A stretch of 54,396 nt of DNA, taken from positions 1-54,396 of the forward strand of contig NZ_JACJRU010000050.1 in NCBI RefSeq assembly GCF_014697425.1. Direction: 5' to 3'. Below are positions 8,662 to 17,654 of this stretch, one piece after another (position 1 is the stretch's first letter; every line of letters starts with the position of its first letter). A program made the position numbers and the translations under genes. This DNA is from Nostoc sp. FACHB-110 (GTDB lineage Bacteria > Cyanobacteriota > Cyanobacteriia > Cyanobacteriales > Nostocaceae). The notes below the pieces were generated by a model, which ran no database searches, had not been told where the DNA came from, and worked only from the letters and a program-made list of their open reading frames with translations.

Positions 8662-9072
8662 ATGACTTGGAAATCATACGACCTAGACCAAGAAGCACAA
8701 CGCCTTGTCCTCAAACACCGTGACAAAAAAGGAGTCATCGGTCAGTCTCACAAAATGCGAACAACCGTAGCCTTCGGCTTAGAAAGATTTTGGGGAGAAC
8801 AACTACGCCTGCTAGACAAAGAACCACCCAAAGGCGAATACTGGCGCGATACCTGGAAAAGCTTCGCCCAAATCATGCTAAAAGCCGGAATTAAACTACC
8901 CCAAGAAGATGTTAGCAGCAAGAACACTAACAAAATTCAAGAAGTCGCCGCTAAATTATGGGAACTTCCCCTTGAAGACCAAAGAATTTGTTTAGCCGTC
9001 CTCACTCAATTTTGCGACAGCTTAGTGTGGTGGACTCAACGTTATAAAAAATCAGGAGCCGATGATGACTAA
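8662..9072 (+). CDS. cmr5: Cmr5, small alpha-helical subunit (Cas11-like)
   Basis: A 136-aa, charged, predominantly helical protein, of the length usual for Cmr5 and between cmr4 and cmr6. Cmr5 forms the inner filament that contacts the target strand. It overlaps the following gene by 11 bp. The 58-bp gap before it contains a TTTGCGCC repeat (8619-8644), part of a dispersed cyanobacterial repeat type. The identification rests on position, size and helical composition more than on any single motif. Confidence 0.85.
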   Translation: MTWKSYDLDQEAQRLVLKHRDKKGVIGQSHKMRTTVAFGLERFWGEQLRLLDKEPPKGEYWRDTWKSFAQIMLKAGIKLPQEDVSSKNTNKIQEVAAKLWELPLEDQRICLAVLTQFCDSLVWWTQRYKKSGADDD

Positions 9073-10681
9073 TAGTAACGAAGTCCCCTTAATGTTTCAA
9101 GCGCAAGTTTCCGGACGCGGACAAATTCAATATATCAGAAACCCCGAACAGTCCGAGAGATGGGTTGATGAATGGGTAGAAGGTGCTGCAATTGAAGCAC
9201 ATCAATTTAACACCAACGTCCAAACAAAAGAATATAAAATAACCTGGCGGTTTGTCTCTAACAGTGGACAAGACGAAGATATCATCAGGCCAGTCATCGC
9301 CGCTAAAGGGTTTCCCTTTTACCCAGGCGCAAGTATGAAAGGCGCATTTTTACGCGCCTGTACCACAGAACAAGCTAAAAGATATTGCGGCGGACAACTA
9401 ACAACTAACGACACCCAACCCGGAATACTCCGCTTTCATGGTGGTTATCCCAAAGATGCAACATGGGCTGAACAGCAATTAATTGATGTAGTTCATCCCC
9501 AAGAAAAATGGCAAGTTAAAGATAACAATAGCCACGCAGCTTTTATTCAAATATCCCTGTATCAACCGACCTTAATATTTGGCATTTCTAGCACCAAAAA
9601 ACTCGACCCCAGTGAATGGGAAACTATCTGGAGTATTTGGGATAAAGCTATAGAAAAAGGTATAGGTTCTAGAGTTAGTGCTGGTTATGGTCAACCTATA
9701 AATCATCCAGAAACTAAATTAGTTACAGTTAATTTGCGCGGACAAGGTTTAGCTTCACAATTAATCGATAAAACAGGTGAATTTCGTCCCAATATTTTCA
9801 AAGCAGCCTTACGTGGTCACACCTTACGTTTATTTAGCGGCGTTACCGACGAAAACACAGCCGAAGAATTAACCAGAGAACTTTGGGGAGGTTTCGCTGG
9901 AAGGAATGGTGCTGTCGTCGGACAGTTAGGGATTAGTTTTAACGCTGTTGATTTAGAGATGGATGAATATAGATATGGTAACAATACCATGCCTATTTAT
10001 GAGTTAAAATCAGGAACTCTCAATATCCTCAGCATGGGTAATATCTCAACCGAATACAAAAAAGAACTGAAGACATTAGCAACACAAATTTTAAGATTCG
10101 CTATGTTGCTAGGCGGCTTTGGTAAATCATGGCGACGCATTGACCATAGCCTATTCTTTCCAGAGTATTTAGATAGAAATGATAAACCGATGATAGGTTG
10201 TCATTGGCAATTTACTCAGCAATCAAATAAATATTACTTCCCGATAAATAACATCAATCATATTACTAACATTCTCAACGATGTCCAGAAAACCATAAAC
10301 AATTGGTTGAAATTAAAAGGTAAAACACCAACTAATCAACTAAGTTCCTGGCGCGAATCATTGCATCCGCAAAAAGTACAAATCTGGGGACGCATTGCAG
10401 CAGATGAAGATGATAGTTTAGCCGTGAGATGGTTTCACGGTAATTATCAAGGAGTCAAATCAATTAAAGGTTCAAGCCTCACAGGTAAGATGGGTCAAAT
10501 TGGGAGAATTTGGCATCGGATGTATCCCCAATATATTAAAGATAGAGAAGGAGAAATTAGGCGTAACAAAAGACAATATATAGAGTTACTCACAATTTTT
10601 CCTGATAAAAAAGACGAAAGAACACAAGAATTTTTACAGTATTTACCAACAAGCGGATTTACCAAACTTTGGGGAGAATAA
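9062..10681 (+). CDS. cmr6: Cmr6 with a second, Cmr1-like RAMP half
   Basis: The first half has RAMP features of Cmr6: FPFYPGASMKGAFLRACTTE (about residues 82-101) and GIGSRVSAGYGQP (about 201-213). At 539 aa it is roughly twice the size of many Cmr6 proteins. The second half has its own RAMP-like signs: RPNIFKAALRGHTLRLFSG (about 242-260) and MLLGGFGKSWRR (about 345-356), reminiscent of Cmr1. No separate cmr1 exists in the operon, so I infer a fused Cmr6-Cmr1 capping the 3' side of the complex. AGGAG precedes the start. CARF-HEPN follows 3 bp after the stop. Confidence 0.85.
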   Translation: MMTNSNEVPLMFQAQVSGRGQIQYIRNPEQSERWVDEWVEGAAIEAHQFNTNVQTKEYKITWRFVSNSGQDEDIIRPVIAAKGFPFYPGASMKGAFLRACTTEQAKRYCGGQLTTNDTQPGILRFHGGYPKDATWAEQQLIDVVHPQEKWQVKDNNSHAAFIQISLYQPTLIFGISSTKKLDPSEWETIWSIWDKAIEKGIGSRVSAGYGQPINHPETKLVTVNLRGQGLASQLIDKTGEFRPNIFKAALRGHTLRLFSGVTDENTAEELTRELWGGFAGRNGAVVGQLGISFNAVDLEMDEYRYGNNTMPIYELKSGTLNILSMGNISTEYKKELKTLATQILRFAMLLGGFGKSWRRIDHSLFFPEYLDRNDKPMIGCHWQFTQQSNKYYFPINNINHITNILNDVQKTINNWLKLKGKTPTNQLSSWRESLHPQKVQIWGRIAADEDDSLAVRWFHGNYQGVKSIKGSSLTGKMGQIGRIWHRMYPQYIKDREGEIRRNKRQYIELLTIFPDKKDERTQEFLQYLPTSGFTKLWGE

Positions 10682-10684
10682 ATT

Positions 10685-12229
10685 ATGAGTATCTGGATTG
10701 TAACCACAGGTAATAGTGATGTCATCCTCAAGTATGATAAAAATTGGAGTAATTTATATGAAGAAATCAGATATGATTTAGAATGTACAGAATTTGCTTC
10801 ACCTCTGCCATTAGACCCTAAAGATAAAAGTGCTGGCTATACTATACCTGCAAGAGTCTTAGGTTTAGTTTATGCAAATAAATTTGACGATTACAAGGGT
10901 GATTTAGAGTTTCCCTTGCTTGATACTTATTGTGAGTTTTTTTTAAAAGAAAACATCAAGCTAGAAAAAATTATAATTTTGCTGACAGACCAAACGCAAA
11001 TATTTAAGCAAGACCAAATAATTTACGAAAAATGTCCCTATTGGCAAGACACTTGTACACTTAAACCTCTATTCGAGAAGTATTTTCAAACCGAGAACTA
11101 TCAACCAGAGTTTTTATATCTAGCACCAACAGAAATAAATAAAGGTATAGATAATTGGAATGAAACTCTTGCTTTAGTACAAGGAACATTAGGTAAATTA
11201 GACTTTAATACTTCTAAAACAGTATATGTCAGCCATCAAGCCGGAACACCTGCCATATCTTCGGCTGTGCAATTTGTTAGCTTAGGTAAATTTAAAACTG
11301 TTAAATTTTTAGTCAGTAATGAATATTTTGACGAAAATTATGAGCGTAAATCTCAATCAGAAGCTATCAAAAGCTCTAATTATTGGCGAGGTCTGCAAAT
11401 TCAAAAAGCCAAGCAGTTGATTACAAGCGGTTTTCCTGGTGCTGCGCTTAAAATATTAGATAATATAGAAGGAATAGATAAAAATGCCATTGCTGAATTA
11501 GAAAATATTGTTGATTTCTTCAATCTCCATAGTCCAACAACAGACGACAGCCAAGATTTTGCTATTCCTCAAGCTACTCAAAGAATTGTTGATACTCTTG
11601 ACCTGATAGGCTTTTTCTTCAATCAAAAGAACTATCTTCAAGGTATTACCTTACTTGCTGCGGCTCAAGAAACATTTTTAAAGACTGCTATTTTATCACA
11701 AGTAGCTATGATTAATGACACTGTGATTGTTAATGGCAGTTCTCGAAAAGTTTCGGACTTGTTAGCCTGGAGTTCACCTGGTTTATTTTTGCATACAACT
11801 GTTAAGAATGAAAGTAGTCATTTAAAAAAAGATATTCTCACAAAACTAAAATTTCCGGTAACCAGATTTAATTTGAAGACAGATAAAGATTTTGAAATCA
11901 CTAACAAAAATTTTGGTTTAGTTGCTTGGTTAAGAAATATAGATGATAATTTTGTCAAATGGCCTTTATTGTTATGGTATTGCGATCGTTATAGAAATCA
12001 AGAAGATGACTTGCGTAATCAATTAATGCACAACTTACGCGGGGTTGAAGATAGGGACGTAATTGATTATTTATTGGCAGATAAAAATCATAAAATAAAT
12101 GATGTTATGTCAGCTTATAATGATAATGTTAAGCAACCATTTTTGAATGCTATTAATTACTTTAAGCTTCCTTACAAAAGGGAGAAGCTGTCTAAAAAAC
12201 TTCAAGAAATAGCAGATTCGCTTATCTAA
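10685..12229 (+). CDS. CARF-HEPN ribonuclease, Csm6/Csx1-like
   Basis: A 514-aa accessory effector. The N-terminal part (about residues 1-220) resembles a CARF sensor: it starts IWIVTTGNSDVIL and has YVSHQAGTPAISSAVQFVSL near residues 180-200, the type of glycine/serine loop that binds cyclic oligoadenylate. The C-terminal part is helical and has R444-NQLM-H449, the R-x4-6-H motif of HEPN RNases. Activated by cyclic oligoadenylate from Cas10, such proteins cut RNA non-specifically and cause dormancy. It is the last gene of the operon, 3 bp after cmr6, with a GGAGA site. The exact subfamily is not settled. Confidence 0.88.
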   Translation: MSIWIVTTGNSDVILKYDKNWSNLYEEIRYDLECTEFASPLPLDPKDKSAGYTIPARVLGLVYANKFDDYKGDLEFPLLDTYCEFFLKENIKLEKIIILLTDQTQIFKQDQIIYEKCPYWQDTCTLKPLFEKYFQTENYQPEFLYLAPTEINKGIDNWNETLALVQGTLGKLDFNTSKTVYVSHQAGTPAISSAVQFVSLGKFKTVKFLVSNEYFDENYERKSQSEAIKSSNYWRGLQIQKAKQLITSGFPGAALKILDNIEGIDKNAIAELENIVDFFNLHSPTTDDSQDFAIPQATQRIVDTLDLIGFFFNQKNYLQGITLLAAAQETFLKTAILSQVAMINDTVIVNGSSRKVSDLLAWSSPGLFLHTTVKNESSHLKKDILTKLKFPVTRFNLKTDKDFEITNKNFGLVAWLRNIDDNFVKWPLLLWYCDRYRNQEDDLRNQLMHNLRGVEDRDVIDYLLADKNHKINDVMSAYNDNVKQPFLNAINYFKLPYKREKLSKKLQEIADSLI

Positions 12230-12799
12230 ATGCTTCTTTTTTTAATTTGAGAAGAGGATATTTACTAAACTTTATTATCTGGTAAATTCTGAAAAAATTT
12301 ATCTGAAATTATAGCCCAATACAGTTCAGTTAAGGCAACAACTTATACCAATTTGCAATTCGCAATGACGCGACGCTCGTTCCGACGCTCAAAGATTCGC
12401 TAACGCTGCGCTAACGCAATTAAGAAATCTAGCTCCAGTAAGAATTTCCTGATTTCTATCTGTCGCATTCTTTTCTTAAATTGGTATTAGACTGGTGTAA
12501 GTTGGGAGGAGGAAAGGAACCCAACATTCACGCATACTTTGTTGGGTTACGCTATCGCTACACCCAACCTACTATTCTCTTAACTAGGTGCAAGATGTGA
12601 ACATACTTTGTTGGGTTACGCTATCGCTACACCCAACCTACTATTCTCTTAACTGAACCGTATTGTGCTGTTAGCGGTAGCGGGGCGTTTAGCCCGTGCT
12701 GAGTAGGAACTCAGTATTTTCAAGAATTTCAACCAAAAACATAGTCCTAAACTATGCTTCGACAGCTATAGAATCAAAAATTGTGGGTTAACTTGGATA
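12230..12799. other. Repeat-rich intergenic region
   Basis: No gene seen. It holds a palindromic, GC-richer dispersed repeat at about 12356-12425 (GACGCGACGCTCGTTCCGAC and TTCGCTAACGCTGCGCTAAC), and a 53-bp sequence present twice (see separate entry). A similar repeat occurs at 17090-17165. Confidence 0.6.
12533..12654. repeat. 53-bp direct repeat, two copies with inner palindrome
   Basis: Two identical copies, 12533-12585 and 12602-12654, are separated by 16 bp. Each carries TTGGGTTACG and CTACACCCAA, which can pair as a hairpin. This is a known style of cyanobacterial dispersed repeat. Confidence 0.9.
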
Positions 12800-13882
12800 T
12801 TAACTCAATCTCTGCCGCAGCCATAAATTTAGTAGTGGCATGGCCAACTCATAAGATTGTTCTGCTCCATAAATTAAACCTTTATGCTGTAAACCAGCTA
12901 GCGCACCTTGTAAGCTACCACCTCGAGAAAGTCCATGTTTTTGAATGTAATCTTTACTTTGTGGTTTTTCTGTGGGATCTAAAGCTAAACATTCCAAAAG
13001 ATGCACCTGATTAGCTGGCAGAAGCATCAATAAGGATTCGTAAGTCATCGATAAATCTTTAAGTAATCCTTCAATTGCCTCTGTGACATTTTGTTCAGTG
13101 ATTAAATTATCAGGCAAACATGAAGTTCGCAAACGCCGAATAAGTGCCATTGCATCACCAATATGTCCTTGCACTGCATCTAAAAATAGGGGTAATGCTT
13201 TGGAACGAGAATCAAATGTTAGTCGATGTACGTGTAACATTTCTCTAGCCCACACAGCTAAAACATCTCTCGCTAAAGGAGGCAATTGAACAGTTGCTAA
13301 AGGGTAGTTATTTTCATCTGTGTGGTAGCTTGTTTCTGCGATCGTTGCAATCAAAACATAGTTAACATGACTATCCTGATTGATTTTACGTCGAAATGTT
13401 GTTGCCCATAAATTGCCGCGATCCCAAGAACGTATATGAGGAAAACTGTGCAAAATCAGCACCAAGCGTTTATGCAAATCTACAGCCATGATTTGTGGCA
13501 AATCTAACAGTATCTCCAATGCTTGCCATAGCTGCTTGTGACCCAGAGAACGCGACACCTTCAGTTTTTTTTCTACATCAAAGGTAAAAAATTCACTAGC
13601 ATAGAGATTGACCCAATTCTGCATTTTAGATATTTCCCAGTTTTGGCTAATAGCTTCTGCTAGGAGTTGTAAAAATCTTTCCCCATCTGTGGCGCGGATG
13701 CAATCTATCTCCAGTACAACGGCTCCAACTTCTTGCGCCCCTCCCTTGACTAAGGTACGTCTACCACTACCAGGTACGCCCGTAATTAATAAATCACCAT
13801 CTTTAGACAAAACTTCGACAATACGCTGAAACTCTGCCGATCGCCCAATCAATTGCAATGGAGTAGACAAATCCGAACTCAC
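12800..13882 (-). CDS. AAA/STAND-like ATP-binding-fold protein with damaged Walker motifs
   Basis: A 360-aa protein with the layout of archaeal-ATPase/ORC-like AAA proteins followed by a winged-helix-like C-terminus (about residues 270-360). Walker A reads GVPGSGRRT (35-43): the Lys and the Ser/Thr are both replaced by Arg. Walker B reads RLVLILHSF, with His-Ser where Asp-Glu or Asp-Asp is expected. ATP hydrolysis is therefore doubtful. It starts with GTG and is transcribed away from the P2-type ATPase at 14053, sharing a 170-bp intergenic region with it. A regulatory role for that transporter is possible but inferred. Confidence 0.75.
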   Translation of the reverse strand: MSSDLSTPLQLIGRSAEFQRIVEVLSKDGDLLITGVPGSGRRTLVKGGAQEVGAVVLEIDCIRATDGERFLQLLAEAISQNWEISKMQNWVNLYASEFFTFDVEKKLKVSRSLGHKQLWQALEILLDLPQIMAVDLHKRLVLILHSFPHIRSWDRGNLWATTFRRKINQDSHVNYVLIATIAETSYHTDENNYPLATVQLPPLARDVLAVWAREMLHVHRLTFDSRSKALPLFLDAVQGHIGDAMALIRRLRTSCLPDNLITEQNVTEAIEGLLKDLSMTYESLLMLLPANQVHLLECLALDPTEKPQSKDYIQKHGLSRGGSLQGALAGLQHKGLIYGAEQSYELAMPLLNLWLRQRLS

Positions 13883-14052
13883 AAATTTTTCGCCTTTGCA
13901 ATCCTCACTCTAATGGTCAGCATACTCGATTTTTGGGCAATCATTGAAGAAAACTATCGTAATTATTGATTTTTATTAGTGCTTAAATTTAATAAACACT
14001 AATTTATAGTGCTATCTTAAATTCAACACTTATTAAGAGAAAATAAAAAATT

Positions 14053-16803
14053 ATGCTTCAAACTGTATCTACCGTTGCGCCACCAAGAGATAAACAGCCA
14101 GAGTTTTGGCATTCCTGGGAAATTGAGGAGGCGATCGCATATCTCAAAACCGATGAAGAAACAGGTATAAGTAGCATTAGAGCAAAGCAATTATTAACCG
14201 AGGTAGGAGCAAACGAACTCACCGCAAAGAAAACCCAGCCTTGGTGGTTAAAGTTTCTTTTGCAATTCAACCAGCCACTCTTGATTATTTTGTTATGTGC
14301 AGGTTTAGTTAAAGCCTTGACTGGTAGTTTTGTGAACGCTGGGGTAATTTGGGGCGTGACAACTACCAACGCCATTATTGGATTTATTCAAGAGTCAAAA
14401 GCCGAAAGTGCGATTTCTGCACTAGCAAAAGCCATTACCACCGAAGCCACAGTCTTGCGAGATGGGCAGAAAGTCCGCGTACCCTCCCGGGAATTAGTAC
14501 CAGGGGATGTGGTACTGTTAACATCAGGCGATAAAGTACCTGCAGACTTACGCTTAATTCAAGTTCGTAACTTGCAAATTGATGAATCTGCTCTTACGGG
14601 TGAGTCGGTTGCTGTCGAAAAAAATACACGAAGTCTCCAGCCAGATACACCTCTAGCAGAACGGAAAAATATGGCCTATGCGGGGGGCTTTGTCACCTTT
14701 GGACAAGGCACTGGAGTAGTAGTAGCCACAGGTAACACTACGGAGACTGGGCGAATATCTCAGCTAATGGAGCAGCATACTGATATTTCTACACCATTAA
14801 CCCGTAAATTTAATAAATTCAGTCAAAATTGGCTGTATATGGTGCTAGGTTTAGCAACACTCTGCTTCGTTGTGGGATTGAGCTTTAGAGGTGTAAACGA
14901 AGCTCTAGAAGCCGCAGTTGCTTTAACAGTTAGTGCCATCCCAGAAGGCTTACCAGCAGTAGTAACTGTCACTTTAGCGATTGGGGTTTCCCGAATGGCG
15001 CGGCGGAATGCCATCATTCGGAAGTTGCCAGCTGTCGAGACTTTGGGTAGTGCAACTGTTATCTGTTCTGACAAAACCGGGACTTTGACAGAAAACCAGA
15101 TGACAGTGCAAGCCATCTATGCTGGAGGACATCAATATGCGGTTACAGGTATAGGTTACATACCTGATGGCGAAATCACCAGAGATGAACATCCAGTAGA
15201 TTTAAATAGCGACAAGGGTTTACAAGAATGTCTGATAGCTGGATTACTCTGCAATGATTCCCACCTAGAAGTTAAAAATGGCAAGTGGGTAGTGATGGGA
15301 GATCCCACAGAGGGTGCTTTGATTGCATCAGCGAATAAAGCGGGTTTTAATCAAACTTCTCTAGCCCAGCACATGCCCAGACTAGATGGCATTCCCTTTG
15401 AGTCAGATTATCAATACATGGCAACATTACATGAAACACCCAGAGGGAAAACTATTTATGTGAAGGGTTCAGTAGAAGCAATTTTGCAACGCTGTCATCT
15501 GATTTTGAATACAGAAGGACAACCCCACCCTCTAGATTGTGTAGACACTTTATCACGAGCCAAAATTGAACGAGAAGTCAACATTATGGCGCGTCAAGGC
15601 TTGCGAGTTTTAGCCTTAGCGAAAAAGCCTATAGAAGATGAGCAAAATACAGTAGATCATCCAGATATTGCTGAGGGGTTAATCTTCCTAGGATTGCAGG
15701 GAATGATTGATCCGCCGCGTGAAAGTGCGATTAAAGCCGTGCAAGCTTGTCAATCAGCAGGGATTCAGGTGAAGATGATCACGGGAGATCATGCTGTTAC
15801 AGCACAAGCGATCGCCCGGAGAATGGGAATCAACAAAAACGGCTCTGTTCTGGCTTTCACTGGTGCAGAACTCGCCCAAATGGATAAAAGCGAACTCGCC
15901 CAAGTTGCAGAAGAAGGCGTAGTCTTTGCCCGTGTCGCACCAGAACAAAAACTGCGTCTAGTTGAAGCTTTACAATCTAAAGGCGAAGTTGTCGCTATGA
16001 CTGGGGATGGTGTCAACGATGCACCCGCCTTGAAACAAGCAGACATCGGTATCGCAATGGGTGGCGCAGGTACAGAAGTAGCTAAAGAAGCTGCGGATAT
16101 GCTACTCACCGATGATAATTTTGCCTCGATTGAAGCAGCAGTAGAAGAAGGACGAGCCGTTTATAAAAATCTCATCAAAGCGATTTGCTTTATTCTGCCT
16201 GTGAATGGTGGCGAATCAATGACGATTTTAATTAGTACATTGTTAGCTAGAGACTTGCCAATTTTATCTCTACAAGTTCTCTGGTTGAATATGTTGAACT
16301 CCATCACTATGACAGTACCTTTGGCATTTGAACCCAAAGCCCAAAACGTGATGCAACAACCACCACGTCATCCTCATGAAGCATTATTATCAGGCAGTCG
16401 GATACAGCGAATCTTAGCAATTTCTTTATTTAACTGGATTGTGATATTTGGAGTATTTGAATATATCCGCCAAACCACAGGTAATCTAGATTTAGCGAGA
16501 ACAATGGCGATTAACTCTCTAATTGCTGGGCGGATATTTTATCTATTAAGTATTAGCCAATTAATACCTAATCTGATTGCCAAGATGGACGGCACGCTAA
16601 AAGAAAACGTTGATGTTCCTGCAATTGGATTTGGAATTTTAGGAGCAATTATTTTACAAATTGTCTTTGCTCACGTACCGTTGATTAATGAAGTGTTTGA
16701 AACAGCACCTTTATCCTGGCAACAGTGGTTGTTCTGTTTAGGCGTGGGTTCACCGATGATTTTATGGGCTACAGTTGTGAATCGTTTAGACCCACCTAAT
16801 TAA
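14053..16803 (+). CDS. P2-type cation-transporting ATPase with altered ion site
   Basis: 916 aa with the full P2 layout: N-terminal cation-ATPase domain, actuator TGES, PEGLP in TM4, phosphorylation motif DKTGTLT (Asp340), hinge GDGVNDAPAL and about ten membrane segments. In TM6, Ca2+ pumps have N-x-x-T-D-G-x-P. Here the sequence is NMLNSITMTVP, with Asn746 kept but Asn749 and Ser750 in place of Thr and Asp. The ion may therefore not be Ca2+, or stoichiometry may differ; related Pma1-like pumps also lack this Asp. It acts in the plasma or thylakoid membrane. The paralogue at 46615 keeps the standard Ca2+ site. Confidence 0.93.
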   Translation: MLQTVSTVAPPRDKQPEFWHSWEIEEAIAYLKTDEETGISSIRAKQLLTEVGANELTAKKTQPWWLKFLLQFNQPLLIILLCAGLVKALTGSFVNAGVIWGVTTTNAIIGFIQESKAESAISALAKAITTEATVLRDGQKVRVPSRELVPGDVVLLTSGDKVPADLRLIQVRNLQIDESALTGESVAVEKNTRSLQPDTPLAERKNMAYAGGFVTFGQGTGVVVATGNTTETGRISQLMEQHTDISTPLTRKFNKFSQNWLYMVLGLATLCFVVGLSFRGVNEALEAAVALTVSAIPEGLPAVVTVTLAIGVSRMARRNAIIRKLPAVETLGSATVICSDKTGTLTENQMTVQAIYAGGHQYAVTGIGYIPDGEITRDEHPVDLNSDKGLQECLIAGLLCNDSHLEVKNGKWVVMGDPTEGALIASANKAGFNQTSLAQHMPRLDGIPFESDYQYMATLHETPRGKTIYVKGSVEAILQRCHLILNTEGQPHPLDCVDTLSRAKIEREVNIMARQGLRVLALAKKPIEDEQNTVDHPDIAEGLIFLGLQGMIDPPRESAIKAVQACQSAGIQVKMITGDHAVTAQAIARRMGINKNGSVLAFTGAELAQMDKSELAQVAEEGVVFARVAPEQKLRLVEALQSKGEVVAMTGDGVNDAPALKQADIGIAMGGAGTEVAKEAADMLLTDDNFASIEAAVEEGRAVYKNLIKAICFILPVNGGESMTILISTLLARDLPILSLQVLWLNMLNSITMTVPLAFEPKAQNVMQQPPRHPHEALLSGSRIQRILAISLFNWIVIFGVFEYIRQTTGNLDLARTMAINSLIAGRIFYLLSISQLIPNLIAKMDGTLKENVDVPAIGFGILGAIILQIVFAHVPLINEVFETAPLSWQQWLFCLGVGSPMILWATVVNRLDPPN

Positions 16804-17654
16804 TACAATTTTTCCAAGCATAACCTTCAATTGATAATCTAGCTCGGTTCATTATTGTGCATTTGAAGTTTTCAGTAGCCACAAAGATTGAACCAAGCTA
16901 GACTTCATATTGTGATTAATTAGTTAAGTTTGCTTTAGTCAAACTTTTTACCTCCCTTTTTAAGGCTACGGTGTACACACAAGTCTGATAAAGTTGCCTA
17001 AGAGGATGTTTTAAAAGGCGAATAGAATTCACCCAAAACTTTTAAAACATCCTCTAACAGTATTTTGATCCCTCCTAATACCAATTCACGGCGGACGCTC
17101 CTTCTCCCAAAGGGAGACGCTACGCGTAGCTTGCTTCTTTGAAGGAGTACGTCGTTAACGCAATTAAAAAACTTAGATGCAGCAAAGCTTTCAGTGTTTA
17201 CATCCATATCATATTTTTCGTGAAATGGTATAACCCTAGGGCTGATTCTTTGCGGCAAGAGAAAATGTTAAGCACTATATACTTTCGTTCCTCAGTTATT
17301 TTGTCACGGTAAGTAGTCTAGACAGAAATAAGAGTCTTATTTTCTCTGCAGAACATGAATTAGCCCTACAGCTACCCCCACTTCCCCTGCTCATTTCACG
17401 ACGATCTCACTTTTTCGCGTTGCTCCCAATTAGTATCAGGTTTAGATTTGGCAGAGCGTTAATTTTTACTTCTGCTCCTGGTAAATATGCAATTACTTTA
17501 CTCCGTCGAGCTTAGACATCACGGTTAGAGAAGTTGTCGGGTTATGTTAAGAGTTATCTGACATAGCGAAGATTCAATTTGTTTTTTTTTGATTGTGACT
17601 TATTATATTGATCACAATGGAAGTTGAATATCTTCCCGACAGCAATCAAGAAAT
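16804..17654. other. Intergenic region with palindromic repeats
   Basis: About 850 bp without a credible gene. It contains the MITE-like inverted repeat at 17001-17055 and a GC-rich palindromic repeat at about 17085-17165 (CCTTCTCCCAAAGGGAGACG). The remainder (17260-17654) presumably holds the promoter of the downstream P-type-like gene; TTGATCACAATGGAAG near 17610 lies close to it but no site is certain. Confidence 0.6.
17001..17055. mobile_element. MITE-like 17-bp inverted repeat
   Basis: AGAGGATGTTTTAAAAG (17001-17017) is perfectly repeated in inverse at 17039-17055, with 21 bp between. The arm resembles the insertion-sequence end at position 107-91 (AGAGGATGTTTGGAAAG). It may be a minimal non-autonomous derivative of the same element. 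Confidence 0.5.

Noticed and set aside
16998..17258. 86-codon frame on the minus strand
   Set aside because: It spans a MITE-like inverted repeat and a palindromic dispersed repeat; translation of repeats only.
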